This document shows positions 28,254 to 37,302 of a stretch of 64,000 nucleotides of DNA, in pieces. The stretch covers positions 62,001 to 126,000 of the forward strand of contig JAUYSK010000022.1 in the NCBI GenBank assembly GCA_030696345.1, given 5' to 3'. Every line of letters starts with the position of its first letter. The first letter of the stretch is position 1. The translations under genes were made by a program, and so were the position numbers. The DNA comes from Azonexus sp. Lineage in GTDB: Bacteria; Pseudomonadota; Gammaproteobacteria; Burkholderiales; Rhodocyclaceae. The notes beneath the pieces were generated by a model. It worked only from the letters and a program-made list of their open reading frames with translations. It made no database searches and had not been told where the DNA came from.

Positions 28254-29297
28254 ATGCCAACTGTGTGTGAAGTGGCCGAACCGTTCGTCTGGTTTCCTGC
28301 AATACGCACAGGGAGTGGGGCAGATGTCTTTACCGAAAGGCTCGCAAATTCATTGCGCAAGCGAGGGGCAAGGGCCGAAATTTCCTGGTTACCCCATCGA
28401 GCAGAGTTTCTTCCTTGGAGTGTTGGCCGACCAACAGTTCCAGTGGGAGCAAATATCGTTCACGTGAATAGCTGGCTACACACCCGTTTTATTCCTCCCG
28501 ATATTCCTGTCGTAGCGACAATGCTTCACTGTGTTCTCGATCCTGCTCTAAGCCCATATAAGACATCTCTCCAGTCTATCTATCACCAATTTTGGGTTCA
28601 GAGGCTGGAGAGGCGAATACTCGCTCGCGCATGCAAAGTTATTGCGATCAGCCAATACACCGAGCGATCCATGCATGAAATTTACGCTACAAAGCGCTCG
28701 GTCGTGATACCGATCGGAATTGATCTCGAAAAATTCTCTCCATCATGGCGTTCTGCTCCTAATCAACCCTTCCGCCTCTTGTATGTTGGCAATTGGTCTG
28801 CGCGAAAGGGGGCGGATCTCCTTTCGCCAATCATGAAAGAGCTTGGACCGGGATTTGAGCTTCGGATATTGGCGGGGTTAAGAGGAAAGGAACTCTCGGG
28901 GTTGGCAAAGAACATTCGTCAAATTCCAAGGCTTCCTGATGTCGCCGCAATGGTTTCCTTATATCGTGAGTGTGATGCACTGTTGTTTCCTTCCCGACTC
29001 GAAGGTTTTGGCCTTGTGGCACAGGAGGCGCAGGCCTGTGGCATACCGGTAATTGCCAGTAAATCGTCTGCGCTTCCAGAGATAATCAATGATGGGGAAA
29101 CTGGCATTCTTTGCGAGCAGGATAGCATCTCGGATTTTGTATCCGCAGTTCGCACACTCTCTGACAGTCGTTTGCGATGGAAAATGATGGGACGATCCGC
29201 GCGCGCGTATGCCGAGGAGAGTTTTTCAAATGAAGTGATGGCCGACCGATATATTGGTATTTACCGCTCGGTATTGTCGTCAGATGGAGAGAAATGA
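28254..29297 (+). CDS. Glycosyltransferase family 4
   Basis: 347 residues, GT-B fold. The donor-binding half has LLYVGNWSARKGADLL, RDCDALLFPSRLEGFGL-like text (CDALLFPSRLEGFGLVAQE) and CGIPVIASKSSALPEI. The first half has SGADVFTERLANSLRKRGA, consistent with acceptor recognition. It probably extends a surface glycan with one sugar. Convergent with the dehydratase gene, 9 bases between stops. Confidence 0.88.
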   Translation: MPTVCEVAEPFVWFPAIRTGSGADVFTERLANSLRKRGARAEISWLPHRAEFLPWSVGRPTVPVGANIVHVNSWLHTRFIPPDIPVVATMLHCVLDPALSPYKTSLQSIYHQFWVQRLERRILARACKVIAISQYTERSMHEIYATKRSVVIPIGIDLEKFSPSWRSAPNQPFRLLYVGNWSARKGADLLSPIMKELGPGFELRILAGLRGKELSGLAKNIRQIPRLPDVAAMVSLYRECDALLFPSRLEGFGLVAQEAQACGIPVIASKSSALPEIINDGETGILCEQDSISDFVSAVRTLSDSRLRWKMMGRSARAYAEESFSNEVMADRYIGIYRSVLSSDGEK

Positions 29298-29306
29298 AAT
29301 TGGCTT

Positions 29307-30275
29307 TTACCGCATCATTCTTTCGACCACCTGTGGTAATAATGTTTTGGCACTCCAGCCTAAAAGGTTTCTGGCCTTGCTGGGGTCGGCAACACTAATT
29401 GCAAGATCCGTTGGTCTGAATAGCGTCACATCTTGTTGTACGTATTCTCGCCAATTTAACTTCACAGCTGAGAAAGCCATTTGCACGAATTCTTCCAAGG
29501 TATATGTCGATCCCGTTGCGATAACAAAGTCCAGAGGCTGACTTTGCTGCAACATTAGCCACATGGCCTCAACGTATTCAGGTGCCCAGCCCCAATCGCG
29601 TGCAATGTCTATTCTCCCCAAGCGTAGTTTTTCGTTTGAGCCTGCAGCAATTCTTTTTGCTGTTGAAGCGATCTTTTTTGTCACAAAGCGTTCGGGGCGC
29701 AGTGGGGATTCGTGATTGAACAAAATACCGGTGCAAGCATAGAGTTTGTATGCTTCCCGATAATTGTTGACTAACCAATATGCGGATGATTTGGCAACGG
29801 CATACGGACTGCGAGGGCTAAAGGGGGTGGTTTCATTTGCTGGTAGGCCTTGAGTATCGCCAAAGCATTCACTTGATCCAGCATGGTACAGCCGCACGTC
29901 CTTGTCGAGCATTCTGCAAGACTCAAGCATATTCAAAGTGCCCAGCACCACACTTTGAATTGTTTCTGCTGGTTGCTCAAACGATAACCCCACAGAAGAC
30001 AGCCCTGAGAGGTAATAGATTTCATCGGGATTGCTTTTCCTGACAGCTAGAAAAACACTCCGAAAATCTTCAGGAACCATCGATATTTTACGCACTTGAT
30101 CCAAGACACCGAGGCAAGTCAGGTTGGAAAAACTAGATCCTTCAGCGTCGCGAGATGTCCCCCATACTATGTAGCCCTTATTCAGTAAGAACTTTGCCAA
30201 ATAGGCACCATCCTGACCACTAACACCACAAATAAGCGCCGTTCTATTGGTCGGTGGGTTCAATTCAATCTCCAT
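29307..30275 (-). CDS. GDP-mannose 4,6-dehydratase-like nucleotide-sugar enzyme
   Basis: A 322-residue extended SDR. The NAD-binding loop GVSGQDGAYLAKFLL and the block YHAGSSECFGDTQG, then SPYAVAKSSAYWLV with Tyr/Lys of the catalytic YxxxK, and NHESPLRPERFVTKKI are all characteristic of GMD. It would turn GDP-mannose into GDP-4-keto-6-deoxymannose, leading to rhamnose, fucose or related sugars. No partner reductase (rmd, fcl) is in the window. Fifteen bases separate it from the GT4 gene upstream on the same strand. Confidence 0.85.
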   Translation of the reverse strand: MEIELNPPTNRTALICGVSGQDGAYLAKFLLNKGYIVWGTSRDAEGSSFSNLTCLGVLDQVRKISMVPEDFRSVFLAVRKSNPDEIYYLSGLSSVGLSFEQPAETIQSVVLGTLNMLESCRMLDKDVRLYHAGSSECFGDTQGLPANETTPFSPRSPYAVAKSSAYWLVNNYREAYKLYACTGILFNHESPLRPERFVTKKIASTAKRIAAGSNEKLRLGRIDIARDWGWAPEYVEAMWLMLQQSQPLDFVIATGSTYTLEEFVQMAFSAVKLNWREYVQQDVTLFRPTDLAISVADPSKARNLLGWSAKTLLPQVVERMMR

Positions 30276-30290
30276 ATATAAAAATTGTGG

Positions 30291-31382
30291 CTAGCGACTA
30301 GCTGCGGCTTCCTGCAATTGCTTTGCAAGCAATGCAGAGGAATCGCGCCATGATATTGGAGGGGGCGGGGTTAATTGGGATTCGGCAGCTAGCGCCATAA
30401 GAATTCCAGTGACGATTCCTTCAGGGCTGGGCTGTATGTAAATGCCGGAGCCTCCCGCAGCCTCCCTCAATTCTGGGATATCACTTGCTACGACATGGAT
30501 GCCGCATGCAGCGGCCTCTGCAGCTGGCATACCATAGCCCTCGTAAAGCGATGGCATTAAAAGAGCAGTTGCTCCCGAATATAGGCTAGGCAGATCCTGA
30601 TCTGGTACAAAACCGAGTTCTATTACGTTCGGCATGCCTCTATCCAGCCTTTCAAATAATGCTTTGTTCTTCCAACCTCTTTTTCCAACCAGCGCCAAAG
30701 AAAGTGGAGTTGAGCGGCTTGAATTTACCACTTCCAGAGCGTCCAAAATACTAGCCATATTTTTCCTAGGCTCCAATGTGCCGACAAAAATAAGGTAGGG
30801 CCATGTAAGACCATATTTCAACATTACGTGATCGATTGTCGTTCGTGATTTTGGCGTGTATTGTTCTGCAACGCCTGGGCACACTATGGCATCTGCACCC
30901 CTTCCAATCCATGCATTTAGCCTGTCCGATGTTCCTTGGGAGATTGCGACGATCCGGGTTGCCTTTTGCAGATCACTCTTAAACCATAGCTTGTAGGCCA
31001 GTAAATTTGCGATGGACATTGTGCTCGGATATAGAACACTGACTAGATCGTATATTGTTGAGACAACCGGAGTGTGTTTTTCGAGGCCTATAGGATAGAG
31101 GGTTCTCGCAGCCCAAAAGACATCAAGGGAGTCATCTTGAACCAAATGGCCTGCTCGAAGCTTCAACCAAAAGAATCCCGACATCAATGGATAGGCACTG
31201 TTGTCACGAATGGCATATTTTTCAATTGATTTTGGTAGAATTGGAATATGCGAAGACGGAGCGTAGGCAAATATTTCCAAATCTGGGATGTGGTTCGGAA
31301 GTTCTTGCAATAAGAACCAAATCCAGTTCCCAATTCCAGTACGGTTTCCCACCAAGGCTTTTGCGTCAATACCTAATCTCAT
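30291..31382 (-). CDS. Glycosyltransferase family 4 (mannosyltransferase-like)
   Basis: 363 residues, starting at ATG 31382; a TTG 42 bases upstream is less likely. LGIDAKALVGNRTGIGNW at the N-terminus and YLIFVGTLEPRKN with LLMPSLYEGYGMPAAEAAACG at the C-terminus are typical of WbpY/MtfB-like mannosyl or rhamnosyl transferases. Its place directly upstream of the GDP-mannose dehydratase gene fits use of a GDP-deoxyhexose donor, but this is inference. Confidence 0.87.
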   Translation of the reverse strand: MRLGIDAKALVGNRTGIGNWIWFLLQELPNHIPDLEIFAYAPSSHIPILPKSIEKYAIRDNSAYPLMSGFFWLKLRAGHLVQDDSLDVFWAARTLYPIGLEKHTPVVSTIYDLVSVLYPSTMSIANLLAYKLWFKSDLQKATRIVAISQGTSDRLNAWIGRGADAIVCPGVAEQYTPKSRTTIDHVMLKYGLTWPYLIFVGTLEPRKNMASILDALEVVNSSRSTPLSLALVGKRGWKNKALFERLDRGMPNVIELGFVPDQDLPSLYSGATALLMPSLYEGYGMPAAEAAACGIHVVASDIPELREAAGGSGIYIQPSPEGIVTGILMALAAESQLTPPPPISWRDSSALLAKQLQEAAASR

Positions 31383-31441
31383 AACACCCCCGAATTGATG
31401 TTCCCTCGCGTCTTGATTTTCCAATCATGACAGTAACTTGC

Positions 31442-32893
31442 TCATTTCAGGGCTTCCATAATCGCACTCACTCGACGGCCAACTGAGCAAGGAGCGAGAA
31501 TGTGAGTGAATGCCTCATTCATGTTACCGATTCGATAGCGCCTGAGAGCCATTCCTACAAGTGCCCTAAGGAAATTTGGGGGACGGGCTCTGAATCCAAT
31601 GGTCCTAAATGCCCTGCTACCAGTGAGACAAATGTCTAAAGCCACTTCATTTCTTGATTCGCCGGGATGGATGGCTAAGTCGACCTTCTCTCTGCCGAGT
31701 TCTTGCTTCAGGCGGTAAATGGCGTCACGTTTCCATTGCGAGGGCAAGCGGAAGCGCTTTTCTTCCCCTATGTGTAAAACTTGCGCTAAAGCGTTGCCTG
31801 AACCAAGAAGGAGGAGGCGTGCATTTGGATATTTCTGTTTCAAAGCATTAGCTATATCGGGAATCAGGGCTAAGGATTTCGTTTCGTTGGGACATCCAAG
31901 GAGTATCGCTTGCACGTCAGCATCCAAATAGGACTCGATGGTTAAATCTTTTGAAAGGCTTGGTAGGAGGTGTCTCGCGATAAGAAATGGGGCCAGTTCT
32001 TGTCGTCCGTAGGTAATACATTCAGGCGCAATCGCTTCCAACCAGGATGGATGCGGACCTTGGCGTTCCGTCCCAATCACCGTACGCAAGTAATCCTTAA
32101 AGTATTTCTCCTTTTCCTGCTTTGATGGATGGGCATCCAAGGCAACGCGCAGTAGGGATTCGAGCATGTCGAGATAAGGGTGAGGATGTATTGCGCTTCC
32201 CGTGACAGCCTTCATTGTTTCTTCCACACTCCTAGGCTTTGAGCGCACTCGGTACTCAAATAGCACTTCGGGTATCTTGAGGAAATCCCCCATTCCTAGT
32301 AGTTTCATGCTTAGGGTTACATCTTGGCCCCATGCGGAATCAAGAGGTAAGGCTATCCTGAGTGCATCTAGGCGGATCAATCCCATCATATCCACCCAGT
32401 CCGTGTGATCCACCAATCGAAGCATACGCTCTGATTTCTCCATTCCCAGAGTACCGAAATTCAGATCACCCCAGTCCTCACGGATTTTTCCGTGCTCATC
32501 AAGGAATGACACTATTCCGTTACATAGGACGGCAGATGGACAGCATTCAAGTGCTTCTACGCAGGCGCTTACAAAGCGAGGTTTACGAACGTCATCATGA
32601 GCACACCAAGCGAAGTACTTTCCTCTGGCTTCAGCGACAAGCAGTTCGAAGTTCTTCTTGGCGCCAATGTTTTCTACTTGCTTTAAATAGCGGACATTTC
32701 CCGCTTCTGCAACAAACTCGCGACAAATCGCTTCAGTCTGGTCTGTCGATCCGTTGTCAGAGATCAGAATTTCTAGGTTAGGGTAGTCTTGGGCGAGCAG
32801 GGATTGAAGTGCATGGTGCAGGTAACGTGCGCCGTTGAAGACGGGCATCCCTAGGGTAACAAGCGGTAAGCTGGTCGTTGAAGATTGGGACAT
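31442..32893 (-). CDS. GT2 glycosyltransferase with an extra C-terminal domain
   Basis: 483 residues. The first 240 are a GT-A domain with VTLGMPVFNGARYL, ILISDNGSTDQT and YFAWCAHDD (DxD). The rest (about 320-483) is a second unit, with ILLGCPNETKSL, ARLLLLGSGNAL and VDLAIHPGESRNEVALDICLTGS, which recalls the C-terminal half of a GT-B or GT9 heptosyltransferase but has no full motif. A bifunctional transferase is possible. It is the first gene of the minus-strand group, 59 bases upstream of the GT4 start. An IS200-like remnant lies next to its start. Confidence 0.8.
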   Translation of the reverse strand: MSQSSTTSLPLVTLGMPVFNGARYLHHALQSLLAQDYPNLEILISDNGSTDQTEAICREFVAEAGNVRYLKQVENIGAKKNFELLVAEARGKYFAWCAHDDVRKPRFVSACVEALECCPSAVLCNGIVSFLDEHGKIREDWGDLNFGTLGMEKSERMLRLVDHTDWVDMMGLIRLDALRIALPLDSAWGQDVTLSMKLLGMGDFLKIPEVLFEYRVRSKPRSVEETMKAVTGSAIHPHPYLDMLESLLRVALDAHPSKQEKEKYFKDYLRTVIGTERQGPHPSWLEAIAPECITYGRQELAPFLIARHLLPSLSKDLTIESYLDADVQAILLGCPNETKSLALIPDIANALKQKYPNARLLLLGSGNALAQVLHIGEEKRFRLPSQWKRDAIYRLKQELGREKVDLAIHPGESRNEVALDICLTGSRAFRTIGFRARPPNFLRALVGMALRRYRIGNMNEAFTHILAPCSVGRRVSAIMEALK

Positions 32894-32979
32894 TTTATAT
32901 GCTAAGAAACGCTACAGAACGATTAAGCATTCTCACGATTTAAGTCGGTAGGAAAGTTAAGAAACTCTTTATCGGTAAG

Positions 32980-33093
32980 CGTCACGTTGTTTTCCTACCG
33001 AAGAAGCGGAAGAAACAGATATTTGATAGGCTCCGTCCGCACCTTGGCGAGATAGAGTTTCGAACTACGTCGGCAAGAGGTGCGCGCGGCTAG
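32980..33093 (+). pseudogene. IS200-type transposase (tnpA) N-terminal remnant
   Basis: One frame reads HVVFLPKKRKKQIFDRL, then RPHLGEI, an unmistakable match to the N-terminal part of IS200 TnpA proteins. The usual start upstream and the whole HUH and Tyr part downstream are gone, and the frame ends at 33093. An inverted repeat CGGTAGGAAA/TTTCCTACCG (32946-32955 and 32991-33000) overlaps it. It fills the 196-base gap between the GT2 gene and the CYTH-CHAD gene. Confidence 0.75.
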
Positions 33094-34574
33094 CTATTGC
33101 TGCGGTCAATTTTCAATTTGCGAATGGCTAGCCAAGTATCCAGCGCCTCAGGTGACTCACTGATCAATAATTCGTGTCTTCCCACAACCCAGCCATGGAT
33201 TGGCCCGGGCGCTTGCTTTGCCAGCACTTCGTTGACCAATACCTCGGCAGTAATGTGATCGTTGATCAAGCCCAGTTCATCCTGAAGCTGCGATAGCGCG
33301 GCCAAATAGGGTTTTAGGCGTTTGCTTGCGATCAATGGCTCGAAAAACTCCAATGTGTAGCGGAGTTTCTTGAAGCAGATACGCATGCGGTGGCGTTCTT
33401 CCGGGCTTAGTGCGGCATGGCGTAGCGCCAGTTTTCGGGCACTTTTAGCGCGACTGGCGATGCGGTTTTCAGCGAACTCGCTGAGTTGAAGCGGCAAGGT
33501 GTCACCCAGCGCGTAGATGGCGGCGGTGAATTCGATCAGCAGGCGCGGGTATTCACTGACGTCGAGAATGCGGGTAATTGCCTGGCGAGCGCCTTTGGCG
33601 CGTTGGCGGGCGGCGTTGCGCAGGCGCTTGATGTCGCGGTTGTTGGGGAAGGCGGTTTGGATCGGCGGTAGGGTTTCGGTCAGGAAGACGTCCCAGTTGC
33701 GGGCGTCGCCAAGGGCGCCGGCCAAGGTTTGCCAGGTTTGTCCATAGGCGCCGACAAATTCCGGGGGCAGCACGGGGGCAAAAAGTTTGATTGCGGAGCG
33801 CAGGCGGCGCAGGGCGACACGGGCTTGATGGACAAACTCAGGATCATCGCTGGTGACCAGGCCCTTTTCGTTACGCTGGAAGTGTTCCAGGCAGCCCAGC
33901 GCGATGTTGCGAAAGGCTTCGACCGGTGTCATCTGCGCGTTGATGGTTGCCGCCTTGGCTTTGAAGGGGCGATAGGGCTCGTTGGTGAAGAGGTTGTAAC
34001 CGCGCTCGGCCTTGCTGGCGATGGCGGGATCGAGCTTGAGTTGTTCCTGCAGTTTTCGGGTCAGGCCGAAGATGTCATCAATCTTGCCGGAAAGCAGTTC
34101 GAGTTCGATTTCGCAGATAGGCGTGCTCTTGCCCCGGCTTTCGATAGTGCCGCGGTCAACGGCCAATTCGATCAAGGATTCGCCAAAGGGAACATGCCAG
34201 ATCTGCCGGCGGAAGTCGGTGGTGAAGACGGGTTCGAGGTGCTCGGTGGCATCTTCGAGGAAGTGCCGCATGTCATCATTGTCGACGTGGCTGAAGTCGA
34301 AGTTGCCCGGCGTCGCCTGACACTCCCATTCGCTGCGCATGGCCAGGCCCCCGCTCGCCGGTTCGGCAGATTTGACGGTGAGCAGCCATTGCCAGCCCTT
34401 CTTGCGGAAGCGGACGGCGATGCGTTTGGCGTGGAGCTCGAGCTTCGGCGTGTCGTAATAGGTGTTCAGCAGGCGCAGTTTCAGCGGCTGGATGTTGGCC
34501 AGCAAGGGGTGAGCCGCCAGCTTTTTGGCGGTCTTGGGGCTGAGTTGCAGCTTTAGCTCGATTTCAATGCTCAT
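33090..34574 (-). CDS. CYTH-CHAD domain protein (inorganic triphosphatase-like)
   Basis: 494 residues in two domains. CYTH (1-205) starts with the EIELK signature of the ExExK motif and includes LLNTYYDTPKLEL and IELAVDRGTI. CHAD (about 215-490) is helical and rich in His and Arg (FVHQARVALRRLRSAIKLF and RHRMRICFKKLRYTLEFFEP). E. coli YgiF of this type hydrolyses inorganic triphosphate; CHAD domains bind polyphosphate. A role in polyphosphate metabolism is likely. It lies 6 bases downstream of lapD on the same strand. Confidence 0.92.
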   Translation of the reverse strand: MSIEIELKLQLSPKTAKKLAAHPLLANIQPLKLRLLNTYYDTPKLELHAKRIAVRFRKKGWQWLLTVKSAEPASGGLAMRSEWECQATPGNFDFSHVDNDDMRHFLEDATEHLEPVFTTDFRRQIWHVPFGESLIELAVDRGTIESRGKSTPICEIELELLSGKIDDIFGLTRKLQEQLKLDPAIASKAERGYNLFTNEPYRPFKAKAATINAQMTPVEAFRNIALGCLEHFQRNEKGLVTSDDPEFVHQARVALRRLRSAIKLFAPVLPPEFVGAYGQTWQTLAGALGDARNWDVFLTETLPPIQTAFPNNRDIKRLRNAARQRAKGARQAITRILDVSEYPRLLIEFTAAIYALGDTLPLQLSEFAENRIASRAKSARKLALRHAALSPEERHRMRICFKKLRYTLEFFEPLIASKRLKPYLAALSQLQDELGLINDHITAEVLVNEVLAKQAPGPIHGWVVGRHELLISESPEALDTWLAIRKLKIDRSNS

Positions 34575-34580
34575 CTTGGC

Positions 34581-36494
34581 TTAGTTCCTTGGCACGGCCG
34601 GACCGGTGGCGCCATCGAAGCCCAATGTGGGCAGGGTGGCGAGTTCTTCGGCAGTTTGCACCGCTTCGGCAATGACGGTCAGGCCGATATTATGCGCGAT
34701 GCTGCACAATCCTTTAAGGAAAGCCTGATTGCCCGGCTGGGTGTCGATGGCGCGAATGAAGCTGCCATCGACTTTAAGGTAGTCGAGCCCGATGTCGTTC
34801 AGGCGCCCGATCTCGCTGAATTGCCGGCCAAAATGCTCGATGCCGAGGCGGCAGCCAAGCGGGCGCAGGGCGTTGCAGAAGGCCTGGAATTCTTCAAAAT
34901 GCTGGAAGGCGCCGACTTCGGATACTTCCAGCCAGAGTCGCGGCGCAAGTTCCTTGCGGGCGGCGATCTGGGCTTGCAGGCGGCGACGGAAGCTGGCGTC
35001 CAGAATTGACTCGCCAGAGAGGTTGACCGCAACGGCCGCGGCGCCGGCGGCGATTCGCTCCAGCGCCAGTCGGGCGGCGGCGAGGTCGAGTTCGGTGGTC
35101 ATCGATAGGCGCGAAGCCATCGGCATGAAGCTGCCGGCCGCCAGCCATTCGCCGCCTTCGCTGGCTTGCAGGCGAAGCGGGCATTCCAGGTGGAGCAACT
35201 GGCCACTATTGCCGGCGACCGGGAATTCGATCAGGCGCAGACGCTGGGTTTCGATGGCGCCATCAAGCAGTTTTTTCCAGTCGGCGTTTGTGATCGCACG
35301 TTGCTCGTTGTTGCTTTCGGCGCGGCACCAGGCCAGCCCGCCCTGGGTTTCGGCTGCGGCCAGTGCAGCGTCGATGCGTGAGAGCAGGCTGCCGATGCCT
35401 TGCCCATGCAGATAAATGCCGCTGGCTACGTGGCCGATGCGTTCGCTATCGATCATCCCCGCTGAGACCAGGTCGCGTAGCGTATCGAGCAACTTTTCGG
35501 CAGCCTGGGTTGGGTCCTGAATGCCGGGCAGCAGCAGGGCAAAATCGGCACCGTTAAGACGGGCGGCGGCGGCTCCAGGTTTGTCGTGGGTCAGTTCAAG
35601 CAGGGTGGCGCCCAGGCGGCGTAGCAGTTCGTCAGCAGTTTCGCGGCCGGCGCGGCGGTTGATGCCGGCAAGGTCGGCCAGGCGCAGCATGAGCAGGCTG
35701 CCGGTCGGGGCGGCGTCGTCGTCGCTTAGCGCGGCGTCCATCTGGTTGAGGAAGAAGGCGCGGTTGGCGAGGCCGGTCAGGCTGTCGAGCGTGGCTTCGC
35801 GGCGCATCTTTTCCAGACGCGCGGCTTCTTCGGAAAACATCGCTTTCAGGCGGTCGACCATGGCATTCATGGCGCTGGCCAAGCTTTTCAGCTCGGGGGT
35901 CGTGGGTTCGGGAATGCTAATAAAACGTCGCTCGCTGATGGCTTGCGCCTGGCCCACGACGGCGTCGAGTGGCCGTTTGATGCGGCGCAGCAGCCGCATG
36001 CCGAGCAGCCCCATGATGCCGCCGCCCACGATGAACCAGAGCAGCAGCTTGATGGCGCCGTTCCAGAGCTCACGATAGGCGAACTGACTGTGGCTGATCA
36101 ATTCAACCGTGCCAAACTGGTTCCAGCCGCTGGAAACCTGCGCTTGGCCGGGCTGCGAGTCGATCGGAAAAACCCGGACGAACCACGCGGGAACATCGCC
36201 GGCCATTGGCGGGCTGGTCTTTTCGATCATCACCTTGCCTTCTGGATTGACCAACCGGACCGAAGCATACTGACCACTATCGAAAACCGCAGCGACCTGA
36301 AGTTCGATGGTGATCGGGTCTTTATCCAGTTGCGACATCGACAGCGCCAGCGACGACGCGTTGTCGTTGTTCTTGATGGCGAGTTGCGCCTCAAGATAAT
36401 TGCGGGCCGTCAGCATGCTGGCGACGAAGCTGCCGGCAAAGGCGATGACCGTACTCGCAATGACGGCGAGCCAGAGTTGTCGGAACAGGGACAT
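34581..36494 (-). CDS. lapD: LapD-like c-di-GMP receptor (degenerate GGDEF-EAL)
   Basis: 637 residues, starting at ATG 36494 behind GAGG, 10 bases after lapG. Parts: N-terminal membrane helix; periplasmic LapD/MoxY domain (about 30-145); second helix (about 150-170); HAMP; degenerate GGDEF (NGADF in place of GGDEF); degenerate EAL (ECPLRL in place of EAL). The C-terminus GFDGATGPAVPRN is preserved. LapD binds c-di-GMP through its EAL domain and sequesters the LapG protease, so a surface adhesin is kept. The loss of both catalytic motifs fits a receptor, not an enzyme. Confidence 0.92.
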   Translation of the reverse strand: MSLFRQLWLAVIASTVIAFAGSFVASMLTARNYLEAQLAIKNNDNASSLALSMSQLDKDPITIELQVAAVFDSGQYASVRLVNPEGKVMIEKTSPPMAGDVPAWFVRVFPIDSQPGQAQVSSGWNQFGTVELISHSQFAYRELWNGAIKLLLWFIVGGGIMGLLGMRLLRRIKRPLDAVVGQAQAISERRFISIPEPTTPELKSLASAMNAMVDRLKAMFSEEAARLEKMRREATLDSLTGLANRAFFLNQMDAALSDDDAAPTGSLLMLRLADLAGINRRAGRETADELLRRLGATLLELTHDKPGAAAARLNGADFALLLPGIQDPTQAAEKLLDTLRDLVSAGMIDSERIGHVASGIYLHGQGIGSLLSRIDAALAAAETQGGLAWCRAESNNEQRAITNADWKKLLDGAIETQRLRLIEFPVAGNSGQLLHLECPLRLQASEGGEWLAAGSFMPMASRLSMTTELDLAAARLALERIAAGAAAVAVNLSGESILDASFRRRLQAQIAARKELAPRLWLEVSEVGAFQHFEEFQAFCNALRPLGCRLGIEHFGRQFSEIGRLNDIGLDYLKVDGSFIRAIDTQPGNQAFLKGLCSIAHNIGLTVIAEAVQTAEELATLPTLGFDGATGPAVPRN

Positions 36495-36504
36495 GGCGAT
36501 TACC

Positions 36505-37179
36505 TCACTCGAAGCCTTCGGCGCGTGCACGTGCGAGCAGATCCTGCCAGCGAGAGAGATTGCTCTTGCTGGACTGGTTGCCGGTGCCTTGCCAAAGCCC
36601 CGCACTGTTGAAACTGAAAATCGGTGAAAGATCCGTCCGCCGCGAAGCCGGACGAATCTCGGTATTCAGATTGTCGAGGACCAGCGGATCGGCGCTCGGT
36701 GTGGCGTAATAGGCCAGCACCATGTGCGCTTGCTGTACCGGACCGCCCGGCCCATTCTGCAGGGCCTTGACGTAGACCAGTCGCAGCTTGCTGACCGGAA
36801 TCCCCAGGTTGATCAGGGAGAAATACTTGCTGATCGAAAAATCCTCGCAATCGCCGCGGCCCTGACCGATCAGGTCAATCGGCGTGGCCCAGTAATCGGC
36901 TTGGCGCCAGATGCTGATATCGTCATCAAAGGCGATGCGGCGATTGAAGAAATCATTTACACGACGCAGCTTTTCGCTTTCGCTGGCGGCTTTGCCATCG
37001 GACAGCAGGCGCTGCCAGTCCGTGAAAAGGACGGCCGGACCAGGGCCGAAGCGGCTGATCAAACCTTGTTGCAAACGCTCGAAATCCAGACCAAACGCCG
37101 CCGATAGCCCAAGCAGACCTAGCGTGCCAACAAGGGCACCTACAGCCAGCAGGCGAAGCAGCGCGGGGTGTTTTCGCAA
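36505..37179 (-). CDS. lapG: LapG-like periplasmic transglutaminase-type cysteine protease
   Basis: A 224-residue protein of the BTLCP (DUF920) family, the LapG type. Triad Cys111 (GQGRGDCEDF), His152 (AHMVL) and Asp169 (VLDNLN). An N-terminal hydrophobic segment (7-29) should act as a signal peptide. The start used is TTG 37179, because a stop codon lies just upstream in frame and no ATG precedes the signal segment; no clear ribosome site. It cleaves the N-terminal retention module of a LapA-type adhesin when LapD releases it. No such adhesin is encoded here. Confidence 0.9.
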   Translation of the reverse strand: MRKHPALLRLLAVGALVGTLGLLGLSAAFGLDFERLQQGLISRFGPGPAVLFTDWQRLLSDGKAASESEKLRRVNDFFNRRIAFDDDISIWRQADYWATPIDLIGQGRGDCEDFSISKYFSLINLGIPVSKLRLVYVKALQNGPGGPVQQAHMVLAYYATPSADPLVLDNLNTEIRPASRRTDLSPIFSFNSAGLWQGTGNQSSKSNLSRWQDLLARARAEGFE

Positions 37180-37253
37180 GATTAAAGCTTCAAATCATCG
37201 AATCAACGGGCCACAAGTGCGAGATCCTGAACATCTGTGCCTCGCGGAAGATA

Positions 37254-37284
37254 AAAAGGCCACGCAGATGTCGCATGGCCTTTT
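37254..37284 (-). terminator. Terminator between the YbhB gene and lapG
   Basis: Stem AAAAGGCCA/TGGCCTTTT (37254-37262 with 37276-37284), 13-base loop with some further pairing. A/T runs on both sides; it acts on the minus-strand YbhB transcript. Confidence 0.8.
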
Positions 37285-37302
37285 CTCTGTGAATGAATTG
37301 AA

